This document shows positions 42,029 through 52,470 of a DNA stretch of 64,000 nucleotides, piece by piece (position 1 is the stretch's first letter; every line of letters begins with the position of its first letter). The DNA is from Sphagnum magellanicum. Its lineage: Eukaryota; Streptophyta; Sphagnopsida; Sphagnales; Sphagnaceae. The stretch spans positions 16,078,501 through 16,142,500 of the forward strand of contig CM038908.1 in assembly GCA_021904315.1 (NCBI GenBank). Direction: 5' to 3'. Both the position numbers and the translations under genes were made by a program. The notes under the pieces were generated by a model that saw only the letters and a program-made list of their open reading frames with translations, made no database searches and had not been told where the DNA came from.

Positions 42029-43030
42029 CCTTCTGTCCCCTGCGATACTAAAATCCTCAATCGTCTCCGCATCTCAAGCACTGCGGTAAAACAACACGAG
42101 ACTTGCTAAGAACCCAAAATTCAGAGCAGAAGAAACCCTAGCGCTACATAGAAAGAAGCTCAAAGCGTGGAGTAACAACAGTTCAGAAGTGCGGCCACAA
42201 ACAAAAAACGAACACTTTCTTCTTCACTCCCCTAAAATATCATCACCAAACATGTTTCCACATCTGCTGAAGAAGCAGCACTTCAAACAACAAGAACAAA
42301 CCCCAGAGCAGAAAACTAGGGCTGGGACAAAGGGGCTTATAACCGTCAGCAACAAAGAGTCTTCCTATCAGAAGAATATACTCGAAAATACCTACCATCT
42401 GCTCCGCATCCAAAACGCTACAAAAAAAGACAAGAGAGCTTCTTCCTGACAGCAGCAGCAGAAGAGTAGATGCAGAGCAGAAACCCCAGGTGCTGTGAAC
42501 AAGTTCAAAATCAGCAACAAAACGAATCCCATGTATGTGACCGAATTCGGACAACATCAGATCAATAGATCAGAGAATGCAGATATCATCCTTCTACCTG
42601 ATCGGAAAATCCGCGGCCTGTTTCCGCATCCCCTCCTGCGCTTGCCAAAGAATCCCGCAGAAGCCCAGTTTGCAGAGCGAATGAAGAAGCGACCAGTTAG
42701 GTTTTTCGCAAGCTGGTGGGATCCGGCAACAGTAGAGTACCTGTGAATTCTCAAAAGCGCAGAGGAGGAGGATGAGGAGAACGAGAACTGCGAGAAGACA
42801 AAGGTAGATAGAAAATACGAAGCTCCGATGATGCGCTGAGATTTGGATTCAACAAAGGGCAAACATCAAATGCCAACATGGGAATCCGACGAAGGCGTCG
42901 CGGCGGCAGCAACAGCTGCGCGAGAGGAGTGAAAAGCTTGTGTCCGCAGGGGAATGTGGATTTTGTGGGTTTTCAAAACACTCGCCCGCGCACTTGTGCG
43001 TGCAGAAGCGCGGGAACAAGAGCCACAGTT
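42029..43030 (-). promoter_or_regulatory. SLBP 5' UTR and promoter region
   Basis: Upstream flank of the SLBP start. It has genic base composition with CpG retained, especially at 42600-43010, where TCCGCGGCC-like and GGCGTCGCGGCGG runs form a small GC-rich block likely near the transcription start. A plus-strand AAACCCTA telo-box-like motif lies at 42132-42139. A 5' UTR intron is possible but cannot be shown. Confidence 0.45.
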
Positions 43031-43039
43031 CCACCACAG

Positions 43040-43145
43040 TTGAGGAACACAATTCCCCTCCGGAATACCACAATTCCATCAGGAACGCCCCAATTCCATC
43101 AAGAACACCACAATTCCATCCCGAAGACCATAATTCCAACGCTTT
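43040..43145. repeat. 20-bp tandem repeat upstream of SLBP
   Basis: About five units follow the pattern CACAATTCCATCAGGAACAC, with consecutive CCACAATTCC starts roughly 20 bases apart. Degenerate outliers continue to about 43285 (ACAATTCCG, CACAATTCC, CACAATCCCG). The open frames across it simply read the repeat. Confidence 0.7.
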
Positions 43146-44222
43146 TCAGGAGCTCAAATTTCCATCGGGTACACAATTCCGTCACTAACTTTTCATTCAG
43201 GAAGCACAATGCCCATCGAGAGCACAATTCCTCAACTCTTCAGGACCACAATCCCGTCTGGAACGAAATTCCGCCAATATTCAGGAGTTCATTATTGATG
43301 GAATATCCTACATGTAGAACAGACCTATTCATAAATGTGAGTCAAAGAGTGGAAACGCTGGTTACACTTTGGAATAGGGCCTTTAGGTAGACATATTGCC
43401 ACTTTACAGAACAATTTTGCTTGCCCTAAAAGGATTGTCATCACGTTCCAACCCGGAACATGAGTGGAATGAGAGTCACTATAGAACATTCAACTTTCCT
43501 AGTGGAGTGACTTATTTCACTTCTAAGAAAGAACTTGCTCTGATTTCTTAGTCCTAGATGATGGCACATTGTATGACAGAATTTTGTTTCATGGCTCAAC
43601 AAGAATGGCACCTCAAACATGGTTCTGCATCTTGGGGTGTCAGGACTCATGGTTTCATTGAGTTTTCTGCAGTGGCATCTAATTCTGATAGCTGTAACAA
43701 CCTTGGAGAAATACCCTTGCACCTGGAGGGTACCTTCCCAGGCAGAATTTCCCACTCCAGCCTGGAGCAGGAGATTTCGTGTAAGAGAGCGCAGATATTT
43801 ATGTAAGGCAATGTCAGTTGTCGATGCCTCGTTTGTTACAAAGGGGAAAGCAAAGCACTGCTGTCAGTGCCTTCCACCCTTGGTTCACAGAGCAGAAAGC
43901 ACTGACAGCAGTGCCTTCCCATACACATACACAGCTCTCACACTAGGACTTGATACTCAAAAATACAAGCTCTAGTTGATTCCAGCCGGTTTTCAAATGC
44001 AGTCTCAAAAACCTTGAGTTCTATTTCTTCTGCTGTCTGCTTCATTAATTCTCTATTCTCAAAACTGCACTAAAAGACTTGGAACACTGACATAGATGCC
44101 TGGTGCAAGAGTGATACCATACTTCTAGGGGGGAAAAAGGGCTCTGCAAACACATATCCTAACTCCTCTTTATCAAATTCCCCATATACATACAAAGAAA
44201 AGTACAAAATTACTTTCTAACA
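43146..44222 (-). other. spacer between SLBP promoter and RH47 stop, with RH47 3' UTR
   Basis: No coding match is seen. The part next to 44222 is probably RH47 3' UTR. A 22-bp-armed inverted repeat lies at 43852-43917. Confidence 0.5.
43852..43917. repeat. inverted repeat with 22-bp arms (hairpin)
   Basis: Arms 43852-43873 and 43896-43917 are reverse complements apart from two positions, with a 22-base loop. The core is GCACTGCTGTCAGTGC paired with GCACTGACAGCAGTGC. It lies about 300 bases downstream of the RH47 stop codon. Confidence 0.8.
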
Positions 44223-46427
44223 CTAGATGCGTACAAATTGCCGGTTGGTTTCACCCCTCTCTGCACCATATTTCACTAGCTGACCTTCAGAGAGCTCCAT
44301 CTTCGTGATTGAGATGTCAAGCTGTCTCTCAAACTTCTTCATGACAAACTCTTCAGCTGCTTCACACACTGACACAACTGTCCCTTTTCGGCCCAGCCTG
44401 CCAGAGCGACCACCCCTGTGTGCATAATGTGCTCCATCTGTGGGTAACTCAAGGTTGACAGCCAGATCACAGTTGGGAACATCCAAGCCACGTGCACCCA
44501 CTTCACTGGTTAACAAAACACGAAGCTTTCCATTCCTGAATGAGGTTAAAATATTGGCCCTCTCCATCTTGTTCAATTCACCGTGAAGAGTGCCTGCAGA
44601 GATGCCTCTTGCTTGCAACTTGAACTCTACATCCCTAAGCCGCCGAGAATGGTTCATGAAAACTATGACTGATCGAGCATTTAGTGCATGGATGCATTTT
44701 CTTAGGATGTCAACATGATGCCTCAAGGGTGCAATAACATAAGAATGATCCAAGTTTGGAGGTAGACTCTCTCTTGCACCCTGCAAATCAGCTGAATTTG
44801 AACTGTCACTGGAACTCTCTGATTGGTAAGGATAATTGGACCCTGGAGCCTCCACCTCAATGATAGAGGTTGCACGGATTAAGAGAGGTCGATGCCCCCA
44901 AACTGCTGCAGCTCGCAATACTGCTGGGGGCATTGTTGCTGACACCAAAACAGTTTGTCGCTCCACCCTTTTCCTTCCACTCCTAACAAAACCAAAGATG
45001 ATAGTAAGACTAGATATTTTATGGAGATTGTCAAAGTATCAAAATGACAATTAAATGCTGACAAGAGGCCGGGAAAATAAACATGTACTTGAGGAAGGCA
45101 AAAATGATGAGTGATCAACATTGGAGCAGAGAAAACCAAAGAAAATCTTAAAATGTATACACCACTCCACCCTCCCAGATCTTTGATTGATAAAGACACA
45201 TGCCATGGGAGGAGGACTACATACCTTAACATTGATGGAGATGCGGAAGATGATGATGCTGCCATTGTTGATCCTGAAGGTTCATCCAATCCTGGCCTCA
45301 TATCAATAGATTCCCTGTCAACAGAACCGCGTTCCTCACTACTAGCAACTGCTGCAGCATCTCTGCGCTGACCAACATGTTCAAGTATCCGCCGCATATC
45401 CCCTCGGAACTTTATAGACAGTAACTGATCAGCCTCATCAAGGACTAAGAACTTACAGCCGTGAGTGTGCAATTTCCCTGCCCGACTGATCTCTGATATT
45501 CTTCCAGGTGTCCCAATAACAATAATAGGTTTATTTCTCTTCAATGCTTCTTCTTGTCGTTTCTGATTGGCACCCCCAATGAGTTGCTGAACAACTTTTC
45601 TGTAACTAGGTCCCAAGATCCTTTCAGCTTCTCGTACAATTTGCATCCCTAACTCTCTTGACGGAACCACTATGACAGCTTCTATCCCACTCTTGTTCAC
45701 TGCATCGTCCATCATGGCCACCTCTCCTTCCTCTAACTGCCGAAGTGGACCGATCTTGGAGAGGATGGGCAGTAAGTATGCAAGCGTTTTGCCAGATCCT
45801 GTGTAAGACTGAAGTGCAGCATCATGTCCATCCAGTAAAGTGGGAATTGCTGCCACCTGTAGCATAAAAAAAACCTTGAAACTTCAGCAAAAAAAAATGC
45901 ACAGAGTTTCTCTAGAAGAAACCCTTCACTGATTATCTCTGATGTAGAAGAAAGAAAAAATACTAGCACTTGCTCTGGAAACCTGTTGCTAATTCTAAAG
46001 GAAGCACATGGTAATTCGGGGAGGCACAAACTGCAGTGGGAAATATTCTCACCTGAACGTCTGTAGGCACTTCCAGCCTCTCCTCCTTGAGCCTCTGCAA
46101 AACCCTACTGGAGAGCTCCAGCGCCCCGAACTTCTTCTCCGCGAATGGGAACGACTTGGTGTCAATGGGCGTAGGTCTCACGGCCGCTCTGCACCTCAGC
46201 TTCTCACGGTATCGAGCCGCCTTCTCGACCACATCATCGAGCCTGTTGAGGGACAAACTAGTACTAGCACTAGTTGCAGCATCGTGCACAAAAGGCTTGG
46301 AGAGGGTGAGGGAAAAGCAGAAGAAGAGAGAGCGAGATGGCGCCACCAAGAGTTGCGTCAAGGTTGAATGCGTACAGAGATTCAGCGAGGAACTAGCCCC
46401 GCGCATGGGCAGAAGCATCAACGCCAT
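44223..46427 (-). CDS. RH47: DEAD-box RNA helicase, RH47/ISE1-like (organellar)
   Basis: Three exons join in frame: 46427-46053, 45856-45225 and 44982-44223 (588 aa; Arabidopsis RH47 is about 550). Donors are CAG|GTGAGA and AAG|GTATGT. Helicase motifs in order: Q-motif region about 99-131 (FGALEL...VPTDVQ), motif I SYTGSGKT (142-149), Ia PSRELG (190-195), GG (219-220), Ib TPGR (241-244), II DEAD (265-268), III SAT, IV IVFMNHS, V ARGLDV and VI HRGGRSGR. Motif I has Ser where many DEAD-box proteins have Ala, and the surrounding QSYTGSGKTLAYLLPILS and HTHGCKFLVLDEAD resemble RH47. Residues 1-60 are Arg/Ser/Leu-rich with few acidic residues, fitting an organelle transit peptide. Arabidopsis RH47 (ISE1) is mitochondrial and its loss alters plasmodesmata; that role is inferred here by family. 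A Ser-rich insert of about 60 residues lies between DEAD and SAT, spanning the exon 2-3 join. Confidence 0.94.
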
Positions 46428-46548
46428 TGTCCCCTAAGAATTCGTGCTGCAACGAAACACATCTGCCAACTGCAACAACAACAAAAACACAGACTCCATC
46501 GCCAAAGTTTCAACACGCTCATGCACACAGACCTTGCAAGGATGAGAA

Positions 46549-46563
46549 TTAGGGTTAGGGTTT
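46549..46563 (-). promoter_or_regulatory. telo-box (AAACCCTAACCCTAA) upstream of RH47
   Basis: On the minus strand AAACCCTAACCCTAA lies 122-136 bases before the RH47 ATG. Telo-boxes are known in plant promoters and 5' leaders of genes for translation and cell growth; an effect here is inferred. Confidence 0.55.
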
Positions 46564-47390
46564 ACAAACGAGAAATTAAAATTTCAGTGTTTTTTTTCAA
46601 GGATTTTCTGATGTAGCTAAAGTGCAGAAAAAAATCATTTAGCCAAATTTGGCATACTAGATATGAAAGTAGGAAAAAAAAGAATCCTTCTATATTCTTG
46701 GCTACCTACTGGCGATTTTATTTTTATTTTTTCCTTTGAAATCTGGTGAATTTGGGCTTTTTTTTTTTCCATGAAAATCCTTTGCAATGGTGAAAAATCG
46801 TATTTTTCAGGCCAAAATTTGGCAAATTTTCATCAGTAGAAATGACATTATTACACTAACATGAATTATCCACTTGTTTGAAAAGTACTTATTTTGCAGT
46901 ATTTTTATTTTTATTTTTTTTCCAGAGTGTGGAGCATGGAGGGTTTTTATTTTTATTTTTTTCAATTTTGCAATGTAGCCAAATTGGCTATTACGCACAA
47001 GAATATTTTGGCCAAATTCGGCTATAGACTGGATCTGAAAGTAGAAAATTTCAAGAATTAATATATTTTGGTCCTTTTGCTGCAACCTGTTGTATAAATT
47101 TGGCAATTTAAATTTGAATTTTTTTTGGAAATTCGGCACAAAAATCTTTCAAATGTGTCAAAATAATATGTTTCAGGTATTTAAATGTGGAAATTCATCA
47201 AAATATATAAGAACTCTCATGGAGTATGGCAAGATGGTTGCCCTCAAAGTGCATGGTGGAGCTTATTTTGGTATAAGGTAACTTGGGCTTCGTGTTGCTA
47301 TGCACTACTAGGACAATGATTTTATGAAAAAAATGAGTTAATTTTGTAAACATTAAGTTTCATTTGAATGATCTAATATTGAATGAATTT
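46564..47390. repeat. AT-rich spacer with diverged GCCAAATTTGGC-type repeats
   Basis: No gene is seen. Palindrome-like AGCCAAATTTGGC, GGCCAAAATTTGGC, GCCAAATTGGC and GGCCAAATTCGGC recur at about 46640, 46811, 46977 and 47012. The first and last are both followed by a GGATCTGAAAGTAG-like block, so they are diverged copies of one unit. Confidence 0.5.
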
Positions 47391-47640
47391 GCATAATGTA
47401 ACTTGAATTGAATGCAACTCAATTGAATTCAAAAATTTAAATTTGAATTGAAATGAATTGAACCAAATACAATATTCTTTTCTTTTGGATTTAACATGGT
47501 TAGTGTTCTCTTTGAAATTTGAGTTGAATTTGGTTGAATTGAATTGAATTGAAACCAATTTGAACTGGATTGAATTCAACCCAATTTGAATTGAATTTCT
47601 TTCGTAACAAAGTTGAGTTGAATTCAACAAATTATAAAAA
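47391..47640. repeat. GAATT/TTGAA low-complexity tract
   Basis: Irregular short-period repeats of GAATT, TTGAA and their complements fill about 250 bases, with a less repetitive interval at 47460-47510. The minus-strand 85-codon open frame (QFNS, NSIQ repeats) is a by-product. Confidence 0.7.
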
Positions 47641-50600
47641 TTTGATTATGAGAAAGCACATGTTAATTTGTATTTTCATATTCATTTAGGTGGGTTGGTG
47701 AAGAGGAGTGAGACGATTCGCTAGTTATGGAATGTTTTCATGATTGTCAAGTGGACAATGTCCATAATTTTCATGGTGACAAAATGAATGGATGAAAGAT
47801 GAAGAAACCTAAAAACATAGAGCTCTTTTGGTGGGTCATTTTCAAGAGGAAGAAGACTAAAAGGAAATTAAGTTTCCTTCTTTCCATGTTGTTTTGTTTG
47901 TTATGTTTATGTTTATCAAGTTGTGATGACAATGGTTGCAATGTTGAATGGCGATGGAGCTTTTGTTGGGTTGTTAAGACCTCGTGTGTGTTGTGCTTAG
48001 TTAATATTTACCTCTTGTCGAACTTTGCTTATGATGGAGACAAAAAATGGGAAAACAATGATTGGATGGTCAAATTCTGGAGAGGCGCATTTGAAGATTT
48101 TCAGCAAGGATTTAAAGGTGTAGTGGTAGAATTGTCAAGGCATCAAGAGTGCGGATCATGAAGTTAAATCTTTGTTTATTGCTTTGTTTTTTTTTGTTTT
48201 TGGAGTTGGTGAAGGTAGTGTGTGAAATGAATGTTCATTGTCATCCTCCACTGTCATTTTGTATGATTTCTTCAAAATTTTCACTAGGTGTGGAGAAATA
48301 AAATAAGGTGTAACACTAAGTCACTTGAATAAGGTTCATATGGAAATGATGATAAACACTGGGGGATTTGAAGGAACTAGTTTGTGAATAACATTCTTTT
48401 CTTCAAGTTTGGTATATTTGAAGAAATTAGGCACTTATGTGGTGTTGTAGAAGAATGGTTGTAGAGGTGAGCACCTAATTGCATGGGCATTTTAGTTGAA
48501 TTCTATTTCTTTGGATATCATGGGTGTACTAAGAAGACAAATCTTTCAAATTCAACTTTTTAAAAAAATTGTGTCACTTGGCAAAACTTCTAGATGTGGG
48601 TAGCATATTGTGGATTTGTGGTTTTGTCCTTGCGTTTTACAATGGGACTTGTGATTTGAAGGTTTGGGATTGAAATGCCATGAAAAAAACCATGATGGTT
48701 CTAAAAAATGAATCTAGAGCAATCTAATCCAAATATGAACTAATAGGAGATGTAATGTTTATGACATTGATTTGTTTAGATTTACTATTTATGTTAATGT
48801 AACAAGAATTGTCATTCATTTTAACCATGCATCCTATTTGGTGTTGAAATGTGAAATTCACAAACTTTTGTTTATTAACAAATTTTCTTTTTTAGGCTAC
48901 ACCTATACATGTTTCACCTAAAGTAGTTATGATTATCATCATCACTAGAATATTTAATGAATAAATATTAGGTTACATTTTTTTTTTATATATAACATTT
49001 ATGAATTAGTTTTTTTCCCAATGATGTTTATTTCATTTCTTAAAAAAAATTCATCGTTATTTAACATTTCAATTGCCTAATTTTGCATTTGAAATTATTG
49101 GTAATAGTTCAACTTAAAATATGGCCATAAAAATAATTTTACATGTTTGAATAAAAGTTGGAAATCAAGTTTTGTAATGTTTGAATTTGGTGATGAATGT
49201 TTTGACCATGACTAAAACAAGGTCTCCATTAAAAAAACTAAAAAAAATCATCATATCAATTGGGGAAAATTGAACCTTGACAAAAAGGGTCTTACCCATT
49301 GGTGCAAGGGAATTTTACACCCATACAACTATTATAAACCCACCCAACTTTCGAATGGCCAACAATAATGCCCAAAATAACTTAGTCATATACAAAACAA
49401 TGTAATCTATCACCATGCTAAAATATTGATGCTAAAAATTCAAAATAAGAAAATTTACCATTTGTAATTTACTTGATATCTCAATGTGGTTTCTTTCCAC
49501 AATACAGTTGCATCTTTGTTTGGGAAAGTGGGCAAGGTAAAAATATTTTGAAAAAATATCCTAACACATAAATTTAAAGTTTGTAATTAGTCAATTTTGT
49601 AACATGTTAATCTACATGTAGATAGGTAAGTTAATGACTTAAGTAATTGGGTAAGTAGTTTACATAAGTAGGTAGGTACACTAAGTATGTGAGTAGGTAA
49701 CCTAGGTTGGTACGGAGATAAGTTCAATTCATAGGTGGGCAATTACCTTAGGCAAATCCAAAACCAAGGTATGTAGACCTATTAAGGAGGCACAAGGTTT
49801 CTATTTACAAATTTTAAAAATAAACCATGGTCAGAATTTTGGAAAGTTCATTTCTAATTTTAACGTTTGGATTTAGATTTGGGGGCAACTTTAAGAATAA
49901 CTGCAAAATGGAAGTGAAATCAAGAAGGGATGACTTACCACCACCTTACTAAGATTTCCATTAGTCAAGTAGTTAAGGGAAGAAATCCATGTATGATAAG
50001 CATAGTAGAAGGGTCTATTTTATGATCTTTATATAATCTTTGATACCTTCTACTTGGCCTTAACCTTGTGATAGTACTTGAAATCCTAGTATGGGTTTTA
50101 ATGGTTTTTGAAAAGGTCCATGTGATAAGATTAGGTAGGGGCTAGGGTCTTAGGTTTTAGTTAGGGTTTAATGCTTTTAAGTTCTACATCCTAGGTTTAA
50201 TATGTAAGGGCATGTCTTATGGCAACACTAAAACAACCTTTACAAAAATGTGTTGTGATGTTCCTTATATTGTTCCTTATGTTGTTCTTTGGAACATGTT
50301 GGGGGACATTCCAAGAGCTTTGAGGACCCATTTGGAAGTTAAGGGAACACCATGAGGATCTCTTAAAAATTTGGTGGAAACATTTTGGAAACATGAATAT
50401 TGAAAAAAATCAAAACTAAGAAATAAAATTTAAAATTGTCCCCAAATTAAAACCAAGAATCAATTTCAACCGAAACTACATGTCTTTATAAAGGTTGGAC
50501 CTATCAAACCTAGAACTGTTGGTCAAGAAAATTTAACTTGACCCAAGAAACAACAGGTTTTAATTTTTGAAAATATTTTTAAAACTTAAAATCAAAGGAT

Positions 50601-50880
50601 CTTCCTTTTAAATTAATTTATAAAAAAAAGAAATGAAAATAAAAATAACTCTAAACCTTGACCCAATGATTCTTGGAAAAACTTTTTCCAAAAACCAATC
50701 AACACTAATTTACAACATAGTCAAAATTGATTTCATATTAATCCATTATGGTAAGTTATTTCCAGTTGAATTTGACAAGATTAATGATGTGATGATGAAA
50801 CCCTACCAATCATAAGTAAATCAAAGCACTAAAAAAAAGGGCAAAAACAAAAAACAAAAAAGAAAGGACCCATGTCCAAG
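47641..50880. other. AT-rich intergenic
   Basis: No recognisable gene. A 120-codon plus-strand frame (47799-48161) has no known motif. GTAG/GGTA-type runs lie at 49616-49720, and GGAACA-rich sequence at 50296-50395. Confidence 0.5.
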
Positions 50881-52470
50881 AAAACAAAAGAACCGCCAAA
50901 AAAGGCAAACCACTAAAGAACATCAAGTTCTTGAACCTTTTCTTGTCACGAGAAGCATATCAAATAATGAAAGGGGATGACCCCATAAAAAACACCTAGC
51001 TTAGAAAAACCCTCACCAATCAGAACAACACATTTCAAAATAGAGATCGCATGGGCACCTTGTAACACCATTAACACCTTTTGCCTATAAAATGCGCAAA
51101 ACTAAAAGAGAAAGGCTTCTAGTGCCCTTCACTACCCATGCCATGTTGGCACATCGATGAAAAAACCCATCCACTTGCTAGTGTAAACATTTAAAAACCT
51201 TTATAATTACAAGGAGAAACATGTCCATCGGGAATAGATTGTAATAAAGACCATCCTTTGCCTAAACCGCAACTATTGTCTGGCTAGTTACAAATGTAGT
51301 GTGGCACCCAGAGGACTAAAGGATGAGAATGACCCAACCCAGTGCGTAATGCGATGGAAAAAACATGTGAAAGTAGGTGGAAGAAAGGAATGATTGGGTG
51401 GATTAACAACCAAGTGCCAACATTTAACCATGCACATGACCTCTAACATATTTGATGTGAATCGGATGGTAAATTAGAAAGGATGCTAGTAAAGGAATGG
51501 TCATGCAATCCTTCTGAAATATTCTCCTAAAGGCAATTTGCACCTTTCTCAATTAATTGCTCAAAAGGGGGGACCCATGTTATAGCCCTTGGGGGGAAAA
51601 GCTTTCGCGCTAATTTCAAATGTGCTTGGAAAGGGAGTGGCCTTGAGTTGCTCGCATTAATCACTCCAACAAAAATGAACAAAAATCCAACAAAAACCTA
51701 GAAGCTATGACAGGGGCTACTAAGGCTCAATTCCATAAATAGGCAATTGGAGCAATGACCTCGAAAAAAATCAACCCTACGCCCCAACTAAAAATTGGGA
51801 AAAGCCACCCACTAACCGACTAGAAGGGCCTTGGGGCACTCTGATGAGCTTGGACCCAAAAGTCTCTCAAACATTCCCATAAGGATGGAATTAAAAATGA
51901 TGAACTTACTTTGAAAACTTGGAAGAAGGGGAAAACAATGAAGCAAAAAGGAAGGCCTCTAGGCAAAACATCAAGAAAGGATACCAAAAGCCACTTGGAC
52001 ATCCCTTAACCTTAGGAACACATTTGCATGTTAAACGTCTTCAATTAAACCTTTTGCAAAAAAGATGAAGTGAAGGAGGTAGAGCCAAAAGGGACACCAA
52101 GGCTCATGATGCCATCAGGGGGCGGGTTAATAAGTTTTCACAATATTAAGTGGTGGTTTGAACTTGATTTTCCCCATTTTTAAACCCTTTGGTTTTAAAC
52201 CCAAGAGGTAAACCAGATGAAACCCAAGCCGAACACTTGCAGGGTTGAACAGACAACCCCACAAAAGCCAACTAAAAAACAAAAATAATCAAAGATGAAG
52301 GAGATAACATGGGCAAGGCCAAGGATATGGGTGTCATTAGCCAAGGAAGGGAAAACCCCCAAAGAAAAATGCAAATTAGTGCGAAAATGAACTAGGGCAA
52401 AAGGAGGTCTTGTAAGCAAGTTGCCTTGGTGGGTGCCCACAAAAAAAATAATGACAAACAAAGCCCCTAA
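50881..52470 (-). mobile_element. degraded LINE-type reverse transcriptase, C-terminal half
   Basis: On the minus strand 52461-52195 reads GNLLTRPPFALVHFRTNL...FPSLANDTHILGLAHVISF, where NDTHI stands at the position of the catalytic DD of LINE-like RTs (decayed from DDTHI). Further on, SLGVPFGS and, at 52002-51820, SKWLLVSFLDVLPRG...CFIVFP fit the region after the RT palm in the same family. Coding becomes too decayed to follow toward 50900. There are many stops. This element is not closely related to the LINE at 32-36 kb. Confidence 0.6.

Noticed and set aside
42878-43390. 170-codon plus-strand frame upstream of SLBP
   Set aside because: Much of the peptide is the 20-bp repeat read in frame (NTTIP, TPQFH); no homology is evident.
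43852-43917. microRNA gene
   Set aside because: The arms pair well, but the stem is short for a plant precursor and no known mature sequence is recognised. Reported as a hairpin only.
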